Positions 15,535-25,307 of a stretch of DNA of 39,224 bases are shown piece after piece (position 1 is the first letter of the stretch; each line of letters opens with the position of its first letter). The stretch spans positions 1-39,224 of the forward strand of contig CALXOA010000061.1 of NCBI GenBank assembly GCA_944389895.1, written 5' to 3'. Both the position numbers and the translations under genes were made by a program. Below the pieces are notes generated by a model that worked only from the letters and a program-made list of their open reading frames with translations, ran no database searches and was not told the origin of the DNA. The DNA comes from an uncultured Victivallis sp. (lineage in GTDB: Bacteria; Verrucomicrobiota; Lentisphaeria; Victivallales; Victivallaceae).

Positions 15535-18456
15535 TCAAAAACAGACCGGCAACCACGACTCCTGATCGTTGCCGAGCGACAGAAATCCCTTGCGGCAGGT
15601 ACCGTCGTTGTCATTCACCTGCAGATTCATGCGAAACCCCTGCCGTCCTCGTTCCAGATCAAGCCCCACCGCCCGGAACGGGATCTTCAACTCATACACC
15701 GTCTCATGCCCCGTGGCGTCGCGCCGGACGGTTCCGGTAAGAAGCTTCATCACTTCGTCCCGGGAAAATCCGGACGGCAGACCTCCCACGGAGATCCGGT
15801 CGCCATCCACCCCGATTTCCCAGGCCCGACTCTGCTCCGGCAGTTTGAATCGAAACTGAATGCTGTCGCCTTCCCAGTAGTTTTTCTGTTCCGCAACCGT
15901 CACATGATGATCATCTCTGACCTCAACCCGGAGAAACAACGCATCATTGTCACGAGAAAGACGGCCCCGGGCGGAAAGATCCTCCGGTCCAGTCCGAAAC
16001 AGGTGGGAATTTTCCGGGACAGGCGGGATCAAGCTGGTGAACAACTTCTCCTCCGTCAATTCAAAATCCAGCGTTGCATGGTCGCCGGCTGCCGGAATCT
16101 GCCGGGCCGCCTGAACCCGGATCGGAATCACCCATTCCGTTTTTCCCTCAAGTCCCAGACGAAGCCGGATTTCGGAATCGGTCGGCTCCTCAGACAGAAT
16201 CAGTTCGGCCGCAACCTCCTCTCGCGCCCCGGGGGCGAGCGGGATGGACCGTTTTTCCGGTATACCTTCCAGCTGCGGATTTCCTTCAAGAGAAACGGAA
16301 TAGCGCCGGGCCTGTCCGGAATGGTTCGACAAGGTCCCGAATGAAACCCGACTTTTCCGCCCCGGCAACAAAATGACCGCGCCGGAAAATTCCGGAAACA
16401 CTCCGGCAATCACGGGCTTTGTCCGCCCCGACCAGCGCAATGTCTGCGGAGCTTGTTTCAAAATCCACCCGGTTACCCCTTCCTGGGCCGGCAGAGCATC
16501 TGCATTTCCCCAGAGGTCGCAGCTCTCCACAGCGCCGGCCAGTCCCTCCAGCAGAATGACACGGTGCGCCGTTCCGTTAACCCAGCCCGCGAGAAGCCTT
16601 TGTTGCCCCTTCCGGAACAACAGAAGCTCGACATCGGAGGTATCCTGCAGAGCGTCCACATACGAAGCGCCCCGGAAATTGGCGATCAGTGCATGATACG
16701 CCGCATACGCCGGTTTCGGTTGAAAATCCGGCGTCAGAAGCCCGTAGTGACGTTCGGAGGAACCTTCCGGGAACTGCTTCTTCTCCACTAAATTGTACCA
16801 GTTGTAACCAATGGCGCCGCGACTCCATGCAAAAACAAGTTTTTGAAAGAGAACCACGGCCTGCATCTCTTCGGAAACGCCTTTTGAACTGGAAATCCCC
16901 GTTTCCCCGGAATACCATGGTGTTTTATCGTTACAGCTGGCGCGCATCTCCTCCAGCAGGCGGATTCCCTTCCGATAGGAATCAAAAGGGCCGTGGATAT
17001 GAATATTGAAGATATCATAGTTCCCTCCGGCAAGCCGCAGGAAATTGCGTACGTACTCCGGATCCGGACTGACTTTGGCCGGCACCTGCGGTGCGGCGAA
17101 ACCGCCGGTCGTCACCCGGACTTGAGGAGCGGAACTCCTGACTTCGGAATAGACCAGTTTGAGTAACGTTATGTACTCCTCAAGAGAGAAATTGGCGAAA
17201 TGCAATAGGTCCGGTTCATTCCAGACTTCGACAAACGGAATCTGCTTCCCATAGCGCTCGAGGAATTTTCTTACGTAGACCTCCCAGGCCTGATAGTCGG
17301 GACGCCGGGAGAAGGCCTTGTTCAGATCGGGGGCAACCGGCTTCCAATCTGAAGCCGTCGCCCATGGTACGTTGAAACACAGAACCGGAAGCCATTGAAG
17401 GTGATGCCGGTTCAACAATGCAACCAGACGGTCGAATTTCCGGAACGACCAGAGATCGGCGGAGGGTTGCATCTGGGCCCAGGTGGCGGTTTCCCGTATG
17501 ACCCCGATGCCGCACGCTTCGGCTGCCGCCGCCATGATCCGCTGCTCCGCCTCCGGGCGATCCTTGATGTGGGCGTGAACTCCGAACAGGAAACCGGAAT
17601 CATTCCCGCCGCCGGAGGGAAGCGGAAGCAGAAAACGGAATGAAGAGTGCGTCTCCCGCCCATCCTTTTCCACCACGGCAACGGAAAGCCGGTGGACCCC
17701 GAAACGTACCGGCCGTGCAATTTCCTCGACAAAGGAAGAACGGGCGGATAACGTTACGACACGTTCCCTTGACTCCCTTTCATGCCCGTCGGAATCAACG
17801 ACACGGTAAGTCAACCGTATCTGTTTCTCCGCATCCTGCGGATTGAGAATTTCCAGCCGCGGTCGGAAATTTTCATCCGCCGGAAGCATTCCGAACGGCG
17901 TTCCGGCGTCAAACCGGATCTCCGGCGCCCGGTCAACGATGCGGACCCCGACTGTCGACAGCCCGCACCAACCGCCCGGTTCGGGATTCCCCGACAGACA
18001 AATGCCGTGCAATGCGAGTGGGAAATCAGGTCTGTGGTTACATTTTCTGCCCCACGATTCCAGTTTTTCCGCCGCAGTCGTGTCGAACGTGAATACGCAG
18101 GTACGCCAGGCGCTCTTTCCCGCTTCGAACTTCACACTCTGCGTCAGTTGAAAGATCTCGCCTTCGCGATCCACCAGCCGCAGGTTGACTCGCCGGGGCC
18201 CCTTTTCCGGCAGATAAACCGAGACGGAAAATTCAGCCCGCCGGAAATCCGGAAGCGGGGGAGGTTTCCGGAAGAAAAATTCTCCGCGTGTCCCGTTCCA
18301 TTCCAGGCGTAACGATTTCCGGCCTTCCAGCTCTGCGGTCGAAAACGAACCATTCCGACCGTGGAACAACTCCCACTCCGGAGCCGCGGGATCAATCGAA
18401 AGAGAGACGGCAGGAAGCACCGCAAGTACAGCCAGCAGAGTAAAGATTGATTTCAT
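15535..18456 (-). CDS. Large secreted clan GH-A glycoside hydrolase with CBM9-like C-terminus
   Basis: This 973-residue protein begins with a signal peptide (about residues 1-20, cut near SLS). A beta-sandwich, sugar-binding-like region follows to about 190, then a linker domain, then a TIM barrel from about 288. E414 in VEVWNEPD fits the acid/base and E518 in WYSGETG the nucleophile, a GH39-like arrangement. The last 160 residues (RVEVRDDHHV, YWEGDSIQFRF, YELKIPFRAVGLD) resemble CBM9/DOMON-type sugar-binding domains. The ATG at 18456 was chosen because AGGG lies 7 bases upstream and a signal peptide follows at once. It begins 14 bp after the pseudopilin gene, so the two are probably one transcript. 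The polysaccharide substrate is unknown. Confidence 0.83.
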   Translation of the reverse strand: MKSIFTLLAVLAVLPAVSLSIDPAAPEWELFHGRNGSFSTAELEGRKSLRLEWNGTRGEFFFRKPPPLPDFRRAEFSVSVYLPEKGPRRVNLRLVDREGEIFQLTQSVKFEAGKSAWRTCVFTFDTTAAEKLESWGRKCNHRPDFPLALHGICLSGNPEPGGWCGLSTVGVRIVDRAPEIRFDAGTPFGMLPADENFRPRLEILNPQDAEKQIRLTYRVVDSDGHERESRERVVTLSARSSFVEEIARPVRFGVHRLSVAVVEKDGRETHSSFRFLLPLPSGGGNDSGFLFGVHAHIKDRPEAEQRIMAAAAEACGIGVIRETATWAQMQPSADLWSFRKFDRLVALLNRHHLQWLPVLCFNVPWATASDWKPVAPDLNKAFSRRPDYQAWEVYVRKFLERYGKQIPFVEVWNEPDLLHFANFSLEEYITLLKLVYSEVRSSAPQVRVTTGGFAAPQVPAKVSPDPEYVRNFLRLAGGNYDIFNIHIHGPFDSYRKGIRLLEEMRASCNDKTPWYSGETGISSSKGVSEEMQAVVLFQKLVFAWSRGAIGYNWYNLVEKKQFPEGSSERHYGLLTPDFQPKPAYAAYHALIANFRGASYVDALQDTSDVELLLFRKGQQRLLAGWVNGTAHRVILLEGLAGAVESCDLWGNADALPAQEGVTGWILKQAPQTLRWSGRTKPVIAGVFPEFSGAVILLPGRKSRVSFGTLSNHSGQARRYSVSLEGNPQLEGIPEKRSIPLAPGAREEVAAELILSEEPTDSEIRLRLGLEGKTEWVIPIRVQAARQIPAAGDHATLDFELTEEKLFTSLIPPVPENSHLFRTGPEDLSARGRLSRDNDALFLRVEVRDDHHVTVAEQKNYWEGDSIQFRFKLPEQSRAWEIGVDGDRISVGGLPSGFSRDEVMKLLTGTVRRDATGHETVYELKIPFRAVGLDLERGRQGFRMNLQVNDNDGTCRKGFLSLGNDQESWLPVCF

Positions 18457-18470
18457 CGCATTTCCCTGAT

Positions 18471-19253
18471 TCAGTTGACGGTTGAAATCCGCCCGGAATG
18501 TTCGATATATCCCAGATTGGTAATGGTGAAGGAACTGTCCTCCCGATTGACCTCCCGGAGACATTCAAGCAGTTCCCCCGCCATGGTGGACGCCACATGA
18601 CCATCGAGGAAAAGGAGGTTGCCACCCGTTCCATGCCCGTAATAGAATTTGCGGTTGTGATTGTTGAGCGCGATCAACATCGGCGACGGCACAATCCCCC
18701 GTTCGAGATTGACTTCGGCACATTCGCCCCAGGTCGGTGTCCTGGACGGCACGCGGCTCTTTTTCCAGTTCAGACTCAGACCGCTCGAAGAATGTACTCC
18801 ATAACCGTAACTTTTCGGCAGCACCATGTTGGAATCCGTCAGGCGCGGCAAAGCCTGCCCGTAGGTGGAATAACGTGTCGCCGTATTGAAAACAACCGTC
18901 CCGGGACAGTAAAAATACCGGTACACCGGCTCAATCTGAGAGACCGCCGTGGCATCGGTACCGGTTCCGGCTATCCGGCGATACCGGAAGGTGTTTCCCG
19001 CCAGATAGTAGGCGCTGTTGCAGGCCGGATCATACTGGAGGATGAAGTTGTTCTGCTCGAGATACATTGCCTGCGAGGCCCACAGAGTTTTCAAATTATT
19101 CAGGCAGGTAATCCCCTTCGCCCTGTCACGTGCCAGATTCAGAGCCGGAAGCAATATCCCGGCGAGAATCGCAATGATTGCAATAACGATCAACAATTCG
19201 ATAAGTGTGAATGAACGACTCCAGCTCTGTTTTGTTTTTCCGGGTTCTCTCAT
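18471..19253 (-). CDS. Second pseudopilin-like protein with H-X9-DG motif
   Basis: This 260-residue protein has a short basic leader of 13 residues, then [16 protein letters not shown] with the glutamate at position 5 after the cut, a hydrophobic helix, and [20 protein letters not shown], the usual PVC continuation. Near the C-terminus lies [12 protein letters not shown]. It should be processed by a prepilin peptidase and sit in a pseudopilus or the inner membrane. The ATG at 19253 has AGGAG about 9 bases upstream. It lies between the GH127 and clan GH-A genes on the same strand (73 and 14 bp gaps). This is the second time in the window that this gene type directly precedes a secreted hydrolase. 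Confidence 0.88.
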   Translation of the reverse strand: MREPGKTKQSWSRSFTLIELLIVIAIIAILAGILLPALNLARDRAKGITCLNNLKTLWASQAMYLEQNNFILQYDPACNSAYYLAGNTFRYRRIAGTGTDATAVSQIEPVYRYFYCPGTVVFNTATRYSTYGQALPRLTDSNMVLPKSYGYGVHSSSGLSLNWKKSRVPSRTPTWGECAEVNLERGIVPSPMLIALNNHNRKFYYGHGTGGNLLFLDGHVASTMAGELLECLREVNREDSSFTITNLGYIEHSGRISTVN

Positions 19254-19326
19254 TTTCCTCGCTCCTGACTGTTTGAAATCAAAATACAATCTTCGAGTTT
19301 CCCCTGACTGTTTCCAGTGATTCCTC

Positions 19327-20982
19327 CTAACGTTGAAAAAGTTCATCTTGAACGACATCATCCCGCCGGGAGTGGAAATAGGTCAATCCGACACACCCGG
19401 AATAAAAAGGCACCAGCGAAAATTTTCCACACCCGGCCCGACTCCACCCGAAACTGCACACGCCATTCACTCTTTCTCCACAATACCGCACCCCCTCGGG
19501 CTCCAGCACGAGATTGACGGCCTCCTGCTCGGAAATGTCCTCCGGCGGCCACGGCATACCGTAGACCACCGGTCCCCGCATCAAAGCGCAACGTCCCGTC
19601 TGGGCGGCCTTTCCCTCGATCAACCGGAGCGGTTGAGGCAGGGAAACCGTCAGACACATTCCGTCATGAACGGAGCCGATGCGTACGTATTCTCCGGGTT
19701 TCCCCCGTACCGTATGTTTTTCATCGGTCACCGTGAACTCCCGACACCAGCCGGGCACGCGAAACCGCAGGGACGGCGCAGGGCCGCTGCCGTCGACGGA
19801 GATCCGATAGACGGCTTTTTCTCCATCAGGCAAACCGCCCTCTCCCCGGAGTTCAAACCGAACACCACCGATTCTGGTCTCAAGCCGCGCCGGAACATAC
19901 TGATTGACGACCACCTCATCGCCGGCCCGCAGGAAAATACTCTGGGGCAACTCAAAAACCATTCTGCGGAAATTGTTCGGGCAGCAGTAGGTATCAAACT
20001 CGTACCACTCGGTTTTCTGGTTGAACGTGGTGAAATAACGCAGCTTCCGGCCGTCCCCGGATTGCGCAGCCAGAAAGGCATTCAGCATCGCACGTTCATA
20101 AAGATCGGCATGAAGCCCCCGTTCCTCACGCAGCTGCAGTTCGAGGATGGTGCGCAGAAAATAGGCGGTTGCGCAGGTTTCACCGCGCCGACCGGTACCG
20201 TTGTGGGTATTGTCCCAGATCTCCCCCCAATAGTCGCCGCCGCTGCAGGTACCGATAATATCCATATATCCCTCTTCCACGATCCGGCGGACGAACCAGG
20301 CCAGATCTCCGGCCAGCCCGGGAATCGATCTGCCCGTCGTGCGTTCATACCTCATCTGGGCATGAAGCCGCGCAAGAAAGGTGTAGACGTGCCGAATCCC
20401 GTTCACCTCGACCAGACTGTCGTAAACGGTCAGCGGATCCCTGATCCGAAATTGTTTTTCCATGAAATCAAGGTAACGCCGTTCCCCGGTCTCTTCGAAG
20501 AGCAGCAGAAACGCCTCTTCGATTCCGAGAGTGGGTTTCACCTGCCGCCGGATCAGAAAATCAGCAAGCCGCCCGGCGGTTTCCAACGCCGCGCCGTCCC
20601 GGAAGAAACGATGGCACCGGGTCAGCCCCTGGATGAGATACGCCTGCTCATGGCTGTCCCAGTAGCCTGTTCCGGAGTTGAAGATGCTGATCGAACCATC
20701 CGGACGCTGCATTTCAACCGCCCAACAACTCAGTTGCCGGACCAGTTTCATCATTCTCTCTCCGCCTGCACCGGATACGGCGGCTTTGACAACGGCGTCA
20801 AACAACATTCCCAGGCCGACAAACCCTCCCGGGACACGCGGTTCGTCCTCCGGCTTCAGAAAGGGCTCCACAAACGTGTGCCTGACGTCGAGATGATTCA
20901 GAATGTTATCGGCCGCCGCGCGGATCCGCATTCCGATCACACCTTCAGGCATGATCTCTCCCGGCATGAATTTTTCAAACAT
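19327..20982 (-). CDS. GH127 (DUF1680) beta-L-arabinofuranosidase-like enzyme
   Basis: This 551-residue protein matches the DUF1680/GH127 family, whose known member HypBA1 removes beta-L-arabinofuranose. The active site is recognisable: E268 and C270 in [13 protein letters not shown] and the pair C333-C334 in [10 protein letters not shown]. These would form the zinc site, with a cysteine as nucleophile. An (alpha/alpha)6 barrel is followed by beta-sandwich segments ([18 protein letters not shown]). There is no signal peptide, so it should act in the cytoplasm on imported oligosaccharides. GAGG lies about 9 bases before the start. It is the first gene of the minus-strand locus and is divergent from the AraC regulator. 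The protein is somewhat shorter than typical members. Confidence 0.88.
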   Translation of the reverse strand: MFEKFMPGEIMPEGVIGMRIRAAADNILNHLDVRHTFVEPFLKPEDEPRVPGGFVGLGMLFDAVVKAAVSGAGGERMMKLVRQLSCWAVEMQRPDGSISIFNSGTGYWDSHEQAYLIQGLTRCHRFFRDGAALETAGRLADFLIRRQVKPTLGIEEAFLLLFEETGERRYLDFMEKQFRIRDPLTVYDSLVEVNGIRHVYTFLARLHAQMRYERTTGRSIPGLAGDLAWFVRRIVEEGYMDIIGTCSGGDYWGEIWDNTHNGTGRRGETCATAYFLRTILELQLREERGLHADLYERAMLNAFLAAQSGDGRKLRYFTTFNQKTEWYEFDTYCCPNNFRRMVFELPQSIFLRAGDEVVVNQYVPARLETRIGGVRFELRGEGGLPDGEKAVYRISVDGSGPAPSLRFRVPGWCREFTVTDEKHTVRGKPGEYVRIGSVHDGMCLTVSLPQPLRLIEGKAAQTGRCALMRGPVVYGMPWPPEDISEQEAVNLVLEPEGVRYCGERVNGVCSFGWSRAGCGKFSLVPFYSGCVGLTYFHSRRDDVVQDELFQR

Positions 20983-21009
20983 TTTCCAGCCTCAGCATTT
21001 GATTTTATC

Positions 21010-21040
21010 ATTATAGTATGTTTTTTTTTATAAAATTCAA
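21010..21040 (-). promoter_or_regulatory. Putative promoter of the GH127 locus
   Basis: A perfect TATAAT (21010-21015 on the minus strand) is preceded by TTGAAT (21035-21040) at 19 bp, wider than optimal. A weak core of this kind would suit activation by the divergent AraC-type regulator. Confidence 0.35.
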
Positions 21041-21062
21041 CTGCATCACATATTGATATAAT
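21036..21062 (+). promoter_or_regulatory. Putative promoter of the AraC-type regulator gene
   Basis: TATAAT (21057-21062) lies 25 bases before the ATG at 21088, with a poor -35 match (TTCAAC, 21036-21041, 15 bp). It overlaps the region used by the divergent GH127 promoter, so both could be controlled together. Confidence 0.35.
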
Positions 21063-21087
21063 TTCAATAAATATGGAGATTATTACA

Positions 21088-21984
21088 ATGGAGAAAATTC
21101 CGCACGCGGATGTGTTCTACTATGTCAAATACAGCAATCGGGATTCGGAAGATCCCCTCGGCTGGAAGGATCGCTACGGAATCTTCGGGATCGGCATCCA
21201 TGAACAGATGCGTCCTTCGATGGTAAGGCATGGCGGCCGTTACTATCCCTGGCTGCTGATGTACTTCCACACTCCGGCAATCATCCGACAGGAAAACGGA
21301 GAGTTCGCAAACTGCGAAAACTCCATGATCCTGTGGTCGCCGGAAACCAGCCACGTTTACGGAAATCCGCGACAGCCCTGGGATCACTCCTGGATCATTT
21401 TCAAACAGGATGAAATCCGTGCAATGGTGGCGAAATACAAGCTGCCGTTGAATCGGCCGGTCCATATTCCGGCAGCGGTGCCGTTCGAGAAATATCTGAA
21501 TCATTTTCACGAAGAGATTTCCGGCAACCGTAAGAACGACCTGGAACTTCAAAAAAGGCTATGGGATCTCTTTCTGTACGATCTTTCCCGTTTTGTCAAC
21601 CAGGACCGGATGGAGGAGGAAGAGCGGATCCAGCGAATCCGGGACTACATGATCCGCAACCTTTCGCAACCATTGACTGCGGCGGATGTGGCTGCGACCT
21701 TCTCCATCTCGGTCTCTTATCTGATGTACCTCTTCAAACGCGACGGTGCCGCTTCCCCCATGCGTTTTCTGTATGAAAAGAGGATGGAAACAGCAGCCTT
21801 TCTGCTGAAATGTTATCCCTTTTCCTGTAAGGAAATCGCAACCCGGGTCGGCTTTCCGGATCCATTGAACTTCTCACGCCGTTTCAAGGCATTTTACGGA
21901 GTCGCTCCGCAGAACTACCGTAAGAGCGGCGAGGAAAATCATATCATGCATTTCCAAACGGAAAAATTACCGATCACAAAGTAA
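21088..21984 (+). CDS. AraC-family transcriptional regulator
   Basis: This 298-residue protein has an N-terminal cupin-like sugar-sensing region (about residues 1-170) and a C-terminal pair of helix-turn-helix motifs. The second has the classic AraC ending CKEIATRVGFPDPLNFSRRFKAFYGVAPQNYR. I chose the ATG at 21088 because GGAG lies 9 bases upstream, while the ATG at 21073 has none. It is divergent from the GH127-pseudopilin-hydrolase genes across a 105-bp AT-rich gap, the usual place for a local activator. It probably responds to a sugar released by those enzymes. A terminator follows it. Confidence 0.9.
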   Translation: MEKIPHADVFYYVKYSNRDSEDPLGWKDRYGIFGIGIHEQMRPSMVRHGGRYYPWLLMYFHTPAIIRQENGEFANCENSMILWSPETSHVYGNPRQPWDHSWIIFKQDEIRAMVAKYKLPLNRPVHIPAAVPFEKYLNHFHEEISGNRKNDLELQKRLWDLFLYDLSRFVNQDRMEEEERIQRIRDYMIRNLSQPLTAADVAATFSISVSYLMYLFKRDGAASPMRFLYEKRMETAAFLLKCYPFSCKEIATRVGFPDPLNFSRRFKAFYGVAPQNYRKSGEENHIMHFQTEKLPITK

Positions 21985-22016
21985 GGCTGACTCCGTGGAA
22001 TCGGCGGAAAACATTT

Positions 22017-22065
22017 CCCCTTTCCCCGGGAACACTCCGGAATCAGAGTGAAAGGGGGGCTTTTT
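22017..22065 (+). terminator. Rho-independent terminator after the AraC-type gene
   Basis: CCCCTTTC (22017-22024) pairs with GAAAGGGG (22050-22057), and ACTC/GAGT inside extends the stem. GGC and five T follow at once. Confidence 0.7.
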
Positions 22066-22147
22066 CAAGTCTCCAGGAGCATTCGTCCAATACCGGGACA
22101 AGCAGGGGGGAACCAGATATTTTTCGGATGTTTTCCTGTCAATCCCC

Positions 22148-22176
22148 TTGCAAAATGACCATATCCGACGCATAAT
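22148..22176 (+). promoter_or_regulatory. Promoter of the acetylesterase gene
   Basis: TTGCAA (22148-22153) and CATAAT (22171-22176) are exactly 17 bp apart, downstream of the preceding terminator. The predicted leader is about 50 bases and includes AAGGAG before the start codon. Confidence 0.6.
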
Positions 22177-22231
22177 ATACAGGTCTCTGTTGATATTTCC
22201 CCTCAACCAACCCAATAAGGAGAAAAAAAGG

Positions 22232-25105
22232 ATGTTGCAATCCAGATGGATGCTCGCCGGAGCGTTCGCCCTGTTCGGGGTGTTGCTCGTCGAAGCGAAA
22301 GTGGAGCTTGCACCGGTATTCTCGGACAACGCCGTGCTGCAGCGCGACATGGCCGTACCGGTCTGGGGCAAAGCCGATCCGGGCGAAACCGTGACGGTGA
22401 AGTTCGCGGGACAGTCGGTTCAGGCAACCGCCGACGCCGACGGGAAATGGATGGTCAAGCTGGAACCCCTCGCCGCCAGTTCGGAAAACCGTACCATGGA
22501 GGTTTCCGGAAAGGACAACACCGTTCAGGTGAACAATGTCCTCGTCGGAGAGGTCTGGCTCTGCAGCGGTCAGTCCAACATGGAACTGCCGCTCTGGAGC
22601 GGGAATGCCCGGTTCCGCCACCGCACCGGAGACAAAGTCGCCGATGAATCGAACTACCCGCTGATCCGTTTCAGCCGGATGGTTCCCTACGGCTGGTCGC
22701 CGCTGCCGCGCACCGACTTCAAGATGACCTGGGCTCCGGTGCAACCGGACAACATCCGTCCGTTCACCGCCGCCGGCTTCTTCTTCGGCCGTGAACTTTT
22801 CAAGAATCTGAACGTTCCGATCGGCCTGATCAGTTCCCACTGGGGCGGAACCCGGATCGAACCGTGGATTCCTCCAGTCGGTTTCGACTCCGTTCCGGAA
22901 CTCGCGTCGATGGCCCGCAGCGTCAATGCCAAGCTGCCGGGGACCAAGGAGTTCAAGGAGCTCAACGAGAAGGCCGCCGCGACCTATGCCGCATGGGCAC
23001 AGGAAACCCGCGCGGCGGTGGCGGAAAACCGCACGCCTCCGCCGCTTCCGGCCTATCCGGGCGAACTCGTCCCCTATGCGGCGAGAACGCAGAATCCGCA
23101 CCAGCAGACGACTGTGCTCTACAATCGGATGATCTATCCTTTCGTTCCCTATGCAATGCGCGGGGCGATCTGGTATCAGGGCTGTTCCAATGTCGGAGAC
23201 AACCTCTACACCCAGAAGATGCACGCCCTCTACAACGGCTGGCAGAAGGTGTTCGAGAATCCGGACTTCCAGTTCTTCTTCGTGCAGCTTGCCCCCTTCA
23301 CCTACGGCGGCAATCCCGAAAAGCTTCCGGAGATGTGGGAAATGCAGGAAAAATTTGCCGATGCAGAGAAGAACGCGGGAATGGCGGTCATCAATGATGT
23401 CGGCGACCTCAAGGACATCCACCCCTCCGACAAGGAGACGGTCGGCAAACGGCTCGCTGCTCTGGCTTTGAACCGCACCTACGGCAAGAAAGAGATGAAA
23501 GCCGACTCGCCGAAACTCAGAGAATACAAGATCGACGGTGGGAAGTTCCTGCTCGACTTTGATTTTGTCGAGACATGGGGCACCGTCGGCGGCAAGCCGG
23601 CGGCAAACTTCGAGGTTGCCGGTCTCGACGGCGTCTATTATCCCGCCGGCGTGAAGATCGAAGGCAAACAGCTTGTCGTCTCCTCCGACAAGGTCGCGGC
23701 GCCGAAACAGCTGCGTTACATGTGGAAACAGACCGCAGAGGGAACACTCTGCAATGAAGCGGGATTGCCTCTCGGAGCCTTCCGCATCGTCAATCAGGTC
23801 ACGGAAGCGGAACTTTTCGCCGCTCTGCAGAAGGAGAATACCCTCGTCTACGAATACGACCTCAAGAGCGGATCCGGCGCATTCGGCCGCCGCAAGGTCG
23901 CCTACAAGGTCGACAACAGTGCCAAGCTCGAAGGCGACATCGCAAGAATCACCTACTTTGTCCGCCTTGAGGCTGCTGACGGCAAGGTGAGCTGGGTCTC
24001 CGCCGCCATGGATCCTTTCACCAACGATCCCGGGAAGATCGGTGTTCCGACGCCGGACAGCGGTGCAACCTTCCAGACCCGCGTATCCAATCTTGTGGTG
24101 AACTCCAATGTGCCCGGCGTCAGGACCGGTGCGATCGCAAACGGCAACATCGAGTTCTGGCCCAACAATTACGGTCAGCGCAACGCCGCCCGGATTCCGG
24201 GTGCGTCCGATGCGACTTTCGACTTCGGCGACGAGCTCAACTCCGTGAATCCGGGGCACGGGTCGATGCAGGTCCATAACTTCGGAGACAAGCAGACCGT
24301 TTTCGCCTACAACAACTTCGGAGCCGGCGCGAGCGCCGATCTCGGCATCGGCAACGCCCCGCAGGGCAATCCGGACTGGACCTTCTCAAGAGGAGCGCAG
24401 AACTGGGCGAAGGCAACGCTCTACGTGTTTGTCAAGGAAAAACCCCGTATGACCGAAGCGGAAGCGATGGCTCCGGTCACCGCGCTGGTTCCGGCGGCCG
24501 CCGACATGAAAATGCTCTATACGCTTGACCTCAAGCGCAACATTCCCTTCGGTTCCGCGGCCCAGTATGAGGTGGATAACTCCACCCGTCTCTCCGGAAA
24601 ACCGGCCCGTGTCGGTTACCTGCTGGCCCTGACCGACAAAGCCGACAAGACCAGCTGGGTCTTCGTGACGCTCGATGCGTTCACGACCGAGCTCGGGAAA
24701 CTCGGTGTGCCGACCGCGCCGAGCAAGGCGATCTTCCAGCAGAACGTCTCCAACCTTGAAGTCGCGAGTAACGTGGAGGGTGTCAAGACCGGCAAGTTCC
24801 CCGAAGGCAACATCGAGTTCTGGCCCAACAACTACGCCACGCCCAACGCCCAAAAAGTGCCGGGGGCTTCAGACGGGAACTTCGACTTCGGCGACCAGCG
24901 TGACAACGGCGGCGACTACGGGTCGATGCAGATCCACAACTTCAAGGAGAAGCAGACCATCTTCGCCTACAATCACTTCCCGGTCGGTCCCAGTGCCGAT
25001 GTGGGAATCGGAAATGCCCTGCAGGGCAATCCGGACTGGACCTTCTCCGGCTCCATGACAAGATACAAAACCGCCAGGCTCTACGTGCTGGTAACCCTCG
25101 AATAA
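22232..25105 (+). CDS. Secreted sialate-O-acetylesterase-type protein with duplicated C-terminal module
   Basis: This 957-residue protein starts with a signal peptide (about 1-22), then an Ig-like segment with SDNAVLQRD and VWGKADPGETV. The SGNH esterase domain of the sialate O-acetylesterase family follows. S115 in CSGQSNM is the probable nucleophile, SHWGGTRIEPW and IWYQGCSN are family blocks, and D395/H397 in DIHPSDK complete the triad. It would remove acetyl groups from sugars outside the cytoplasm. From about residue 537 two modules of about 200 residues repeat (see repeat entry). AAGGAG lies 9 bases before the ATG at 22232. The gene has its own promoter and terminators, so it is probably a single-gene unit beside the GH127 locus. 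Sialic acid itself need not be the substrate. Confidence 0.88.
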   Translation: MLQSRWMLAGAFALFGVLLVEAKVELAPVFSDNAVLQRDMAVPVWGKADPGETVTVKFAGQSVQATADADGKWMVKLEPLAASSENRTMEVSGKDNTVQVNNVLVGEVWLCSGQSNMELPLWSGNARFRHRTGDKVADESNYPLIRFSRMVPYGWSPLPRTDFKMTWAPVQPDNIRPFTAAGFFFGRELFKNLNVPIGLISSHWGGTRIEPWIPPVGFDSVPELASMARSVNAKLPGTKEFKELNEKAAATYAAWAQETRAAVAENRTPPPLPAYPGELVPYAARTQNPHQQTTVLYNRMIYPFVPYAMRGAIWYQGCSNVGDNLYTQKMHALYNGWQKVFENPDFQFFFVQLAPFTYGGNPEKLPEMWEMQEKFADAEKNAGMAVINDVGDLKDIHPSDKETVGKRLAALALNRTYGKKEMKADSPKLREYKIDGGKFLLDFDFVETWGTVGGKPAANFEVAGLDGVYYPAGVKIEGKQLVVSSDKVAAPKQLRYMWKQTAEGTLCNEAGLPLGAFRIVNQVTEAELFAALQKENTLVYEYDLKSGSGAFGRRKVAYKVDNSAKLEGDIARITYFVRLEAADGKVSWVSAAMDPFTNDPGKIGVPTPDSGATFQTRVSNLVVNSNVPGVRTGAIANGNIEFWPNNYGQRNAARIPGASDATFDFGDELNSVNPGHGSMQVHNFGDKQTVFAYNNFGAGASADLGIGNAPQGNPDWTFSRGAQNWAKATLYVFVKEKPRMTEAEAMAPVTALVPAAADMKMLYTLDLKRNIPFGSAAQYEVDNSTRLSGKPARVGYLLALTDKADKTSWVFVTLDAFTTELGKLGVPTAPSKAIFQQNVSNLEVASNVEGVKTGKFPEGNIEFWPNNYATPNAQKVPGASDGNFDFGDQRDNGGDYGSMQIHNFKEKQTIFAYNHFPVGPSADVGIGNALQGNPDWTFSGSMTRYKTARLYVLVTLE
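23840..25099 (+). repeat. Tandem duplication of the C-terminal module of the acetylesterase
   Basis: Two copies (23840-24439 and 24509-25099) encode residues 537-736 and 760-956. Shared blocks include GNIEFWPNNY, FDFGD, GSMQ[VI]HNF, K-QT-FAYN-F and QGNPDWTFS. Several stretches are near-identical at DNA level (around 24144 and 24806; 24361 and 25021). This suggests a fairly recent duplication or gene conversion. The module's function is not known to me; sugar or surface binding is likely from its place in the enzyme. Confidence 0.88.
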
Positions 25106-25111
25106 ACCGTA

Positions 25112-25144
25112 TTCACCGGCCTGGAGAAATCTCCGGCCGGTGAA
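25112..25144 (+). terminator. Hairpin just after the acetylesterase gene
   Basis: TTCACCGGCC pairs with GGCCGGTGAA, and GGAG/CTCC closes an AAAT loop, giving 14 pairs with one bulged T. No T-run follows, so it may protect the 3' end or work together with the next hairpin. Confidence 0.5.
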
Positions 25145-25157
25145 ACAACGGCTTCCG

Positions 25158-25210
25158 CCGCCCCGTCCCCGCCGCTCCGAGATCGGAGAGGAAGGACGGG
25201 GCGGTTGTTT
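25158..25210 (+). terminator. Rho-independent terminator after the acetylesterase gene
   Basis: CCGCCCCGTCC (25158-25168) pairs with GGACGGGGCGG (25194-25204), with a nested CTCCGA/TCGGAG stem. TTGTTT follows directly. It separates convergent genes. Confidence 0.75.
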
Positions 25211-25307
25211 CAGGTGACTGCGGAGGAGAAACACCGGCAGATCTCAATCGGGGAAACAGAGAGGGATTCGCCGGAGGGAGAACCGGCTCGGGAATGCGAA
25301 TGGAACA

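Noticed and set aside
15037..16344. Plus-strand open frame of 435 codons
   Set aside because: It lies opposite the secreted hydrolase and TIM-barrel genes, has Arg/Pro-rich nonsense composition and no start signal.
19333..21033. Plus-strand open frame of 566 codons
   Set aside because: Antisense to GH127, whose catalytic residues and start signal are clear; the frame is open only because of codon composition.
22139..24277. Minus-strand open frame of 712 codons opposite the acetylesterase
   Set aside because: The plus strand has the GQSNM esterase motifs and a promoter; the reverse frame is a shadow rich in Arg, Gly and His.
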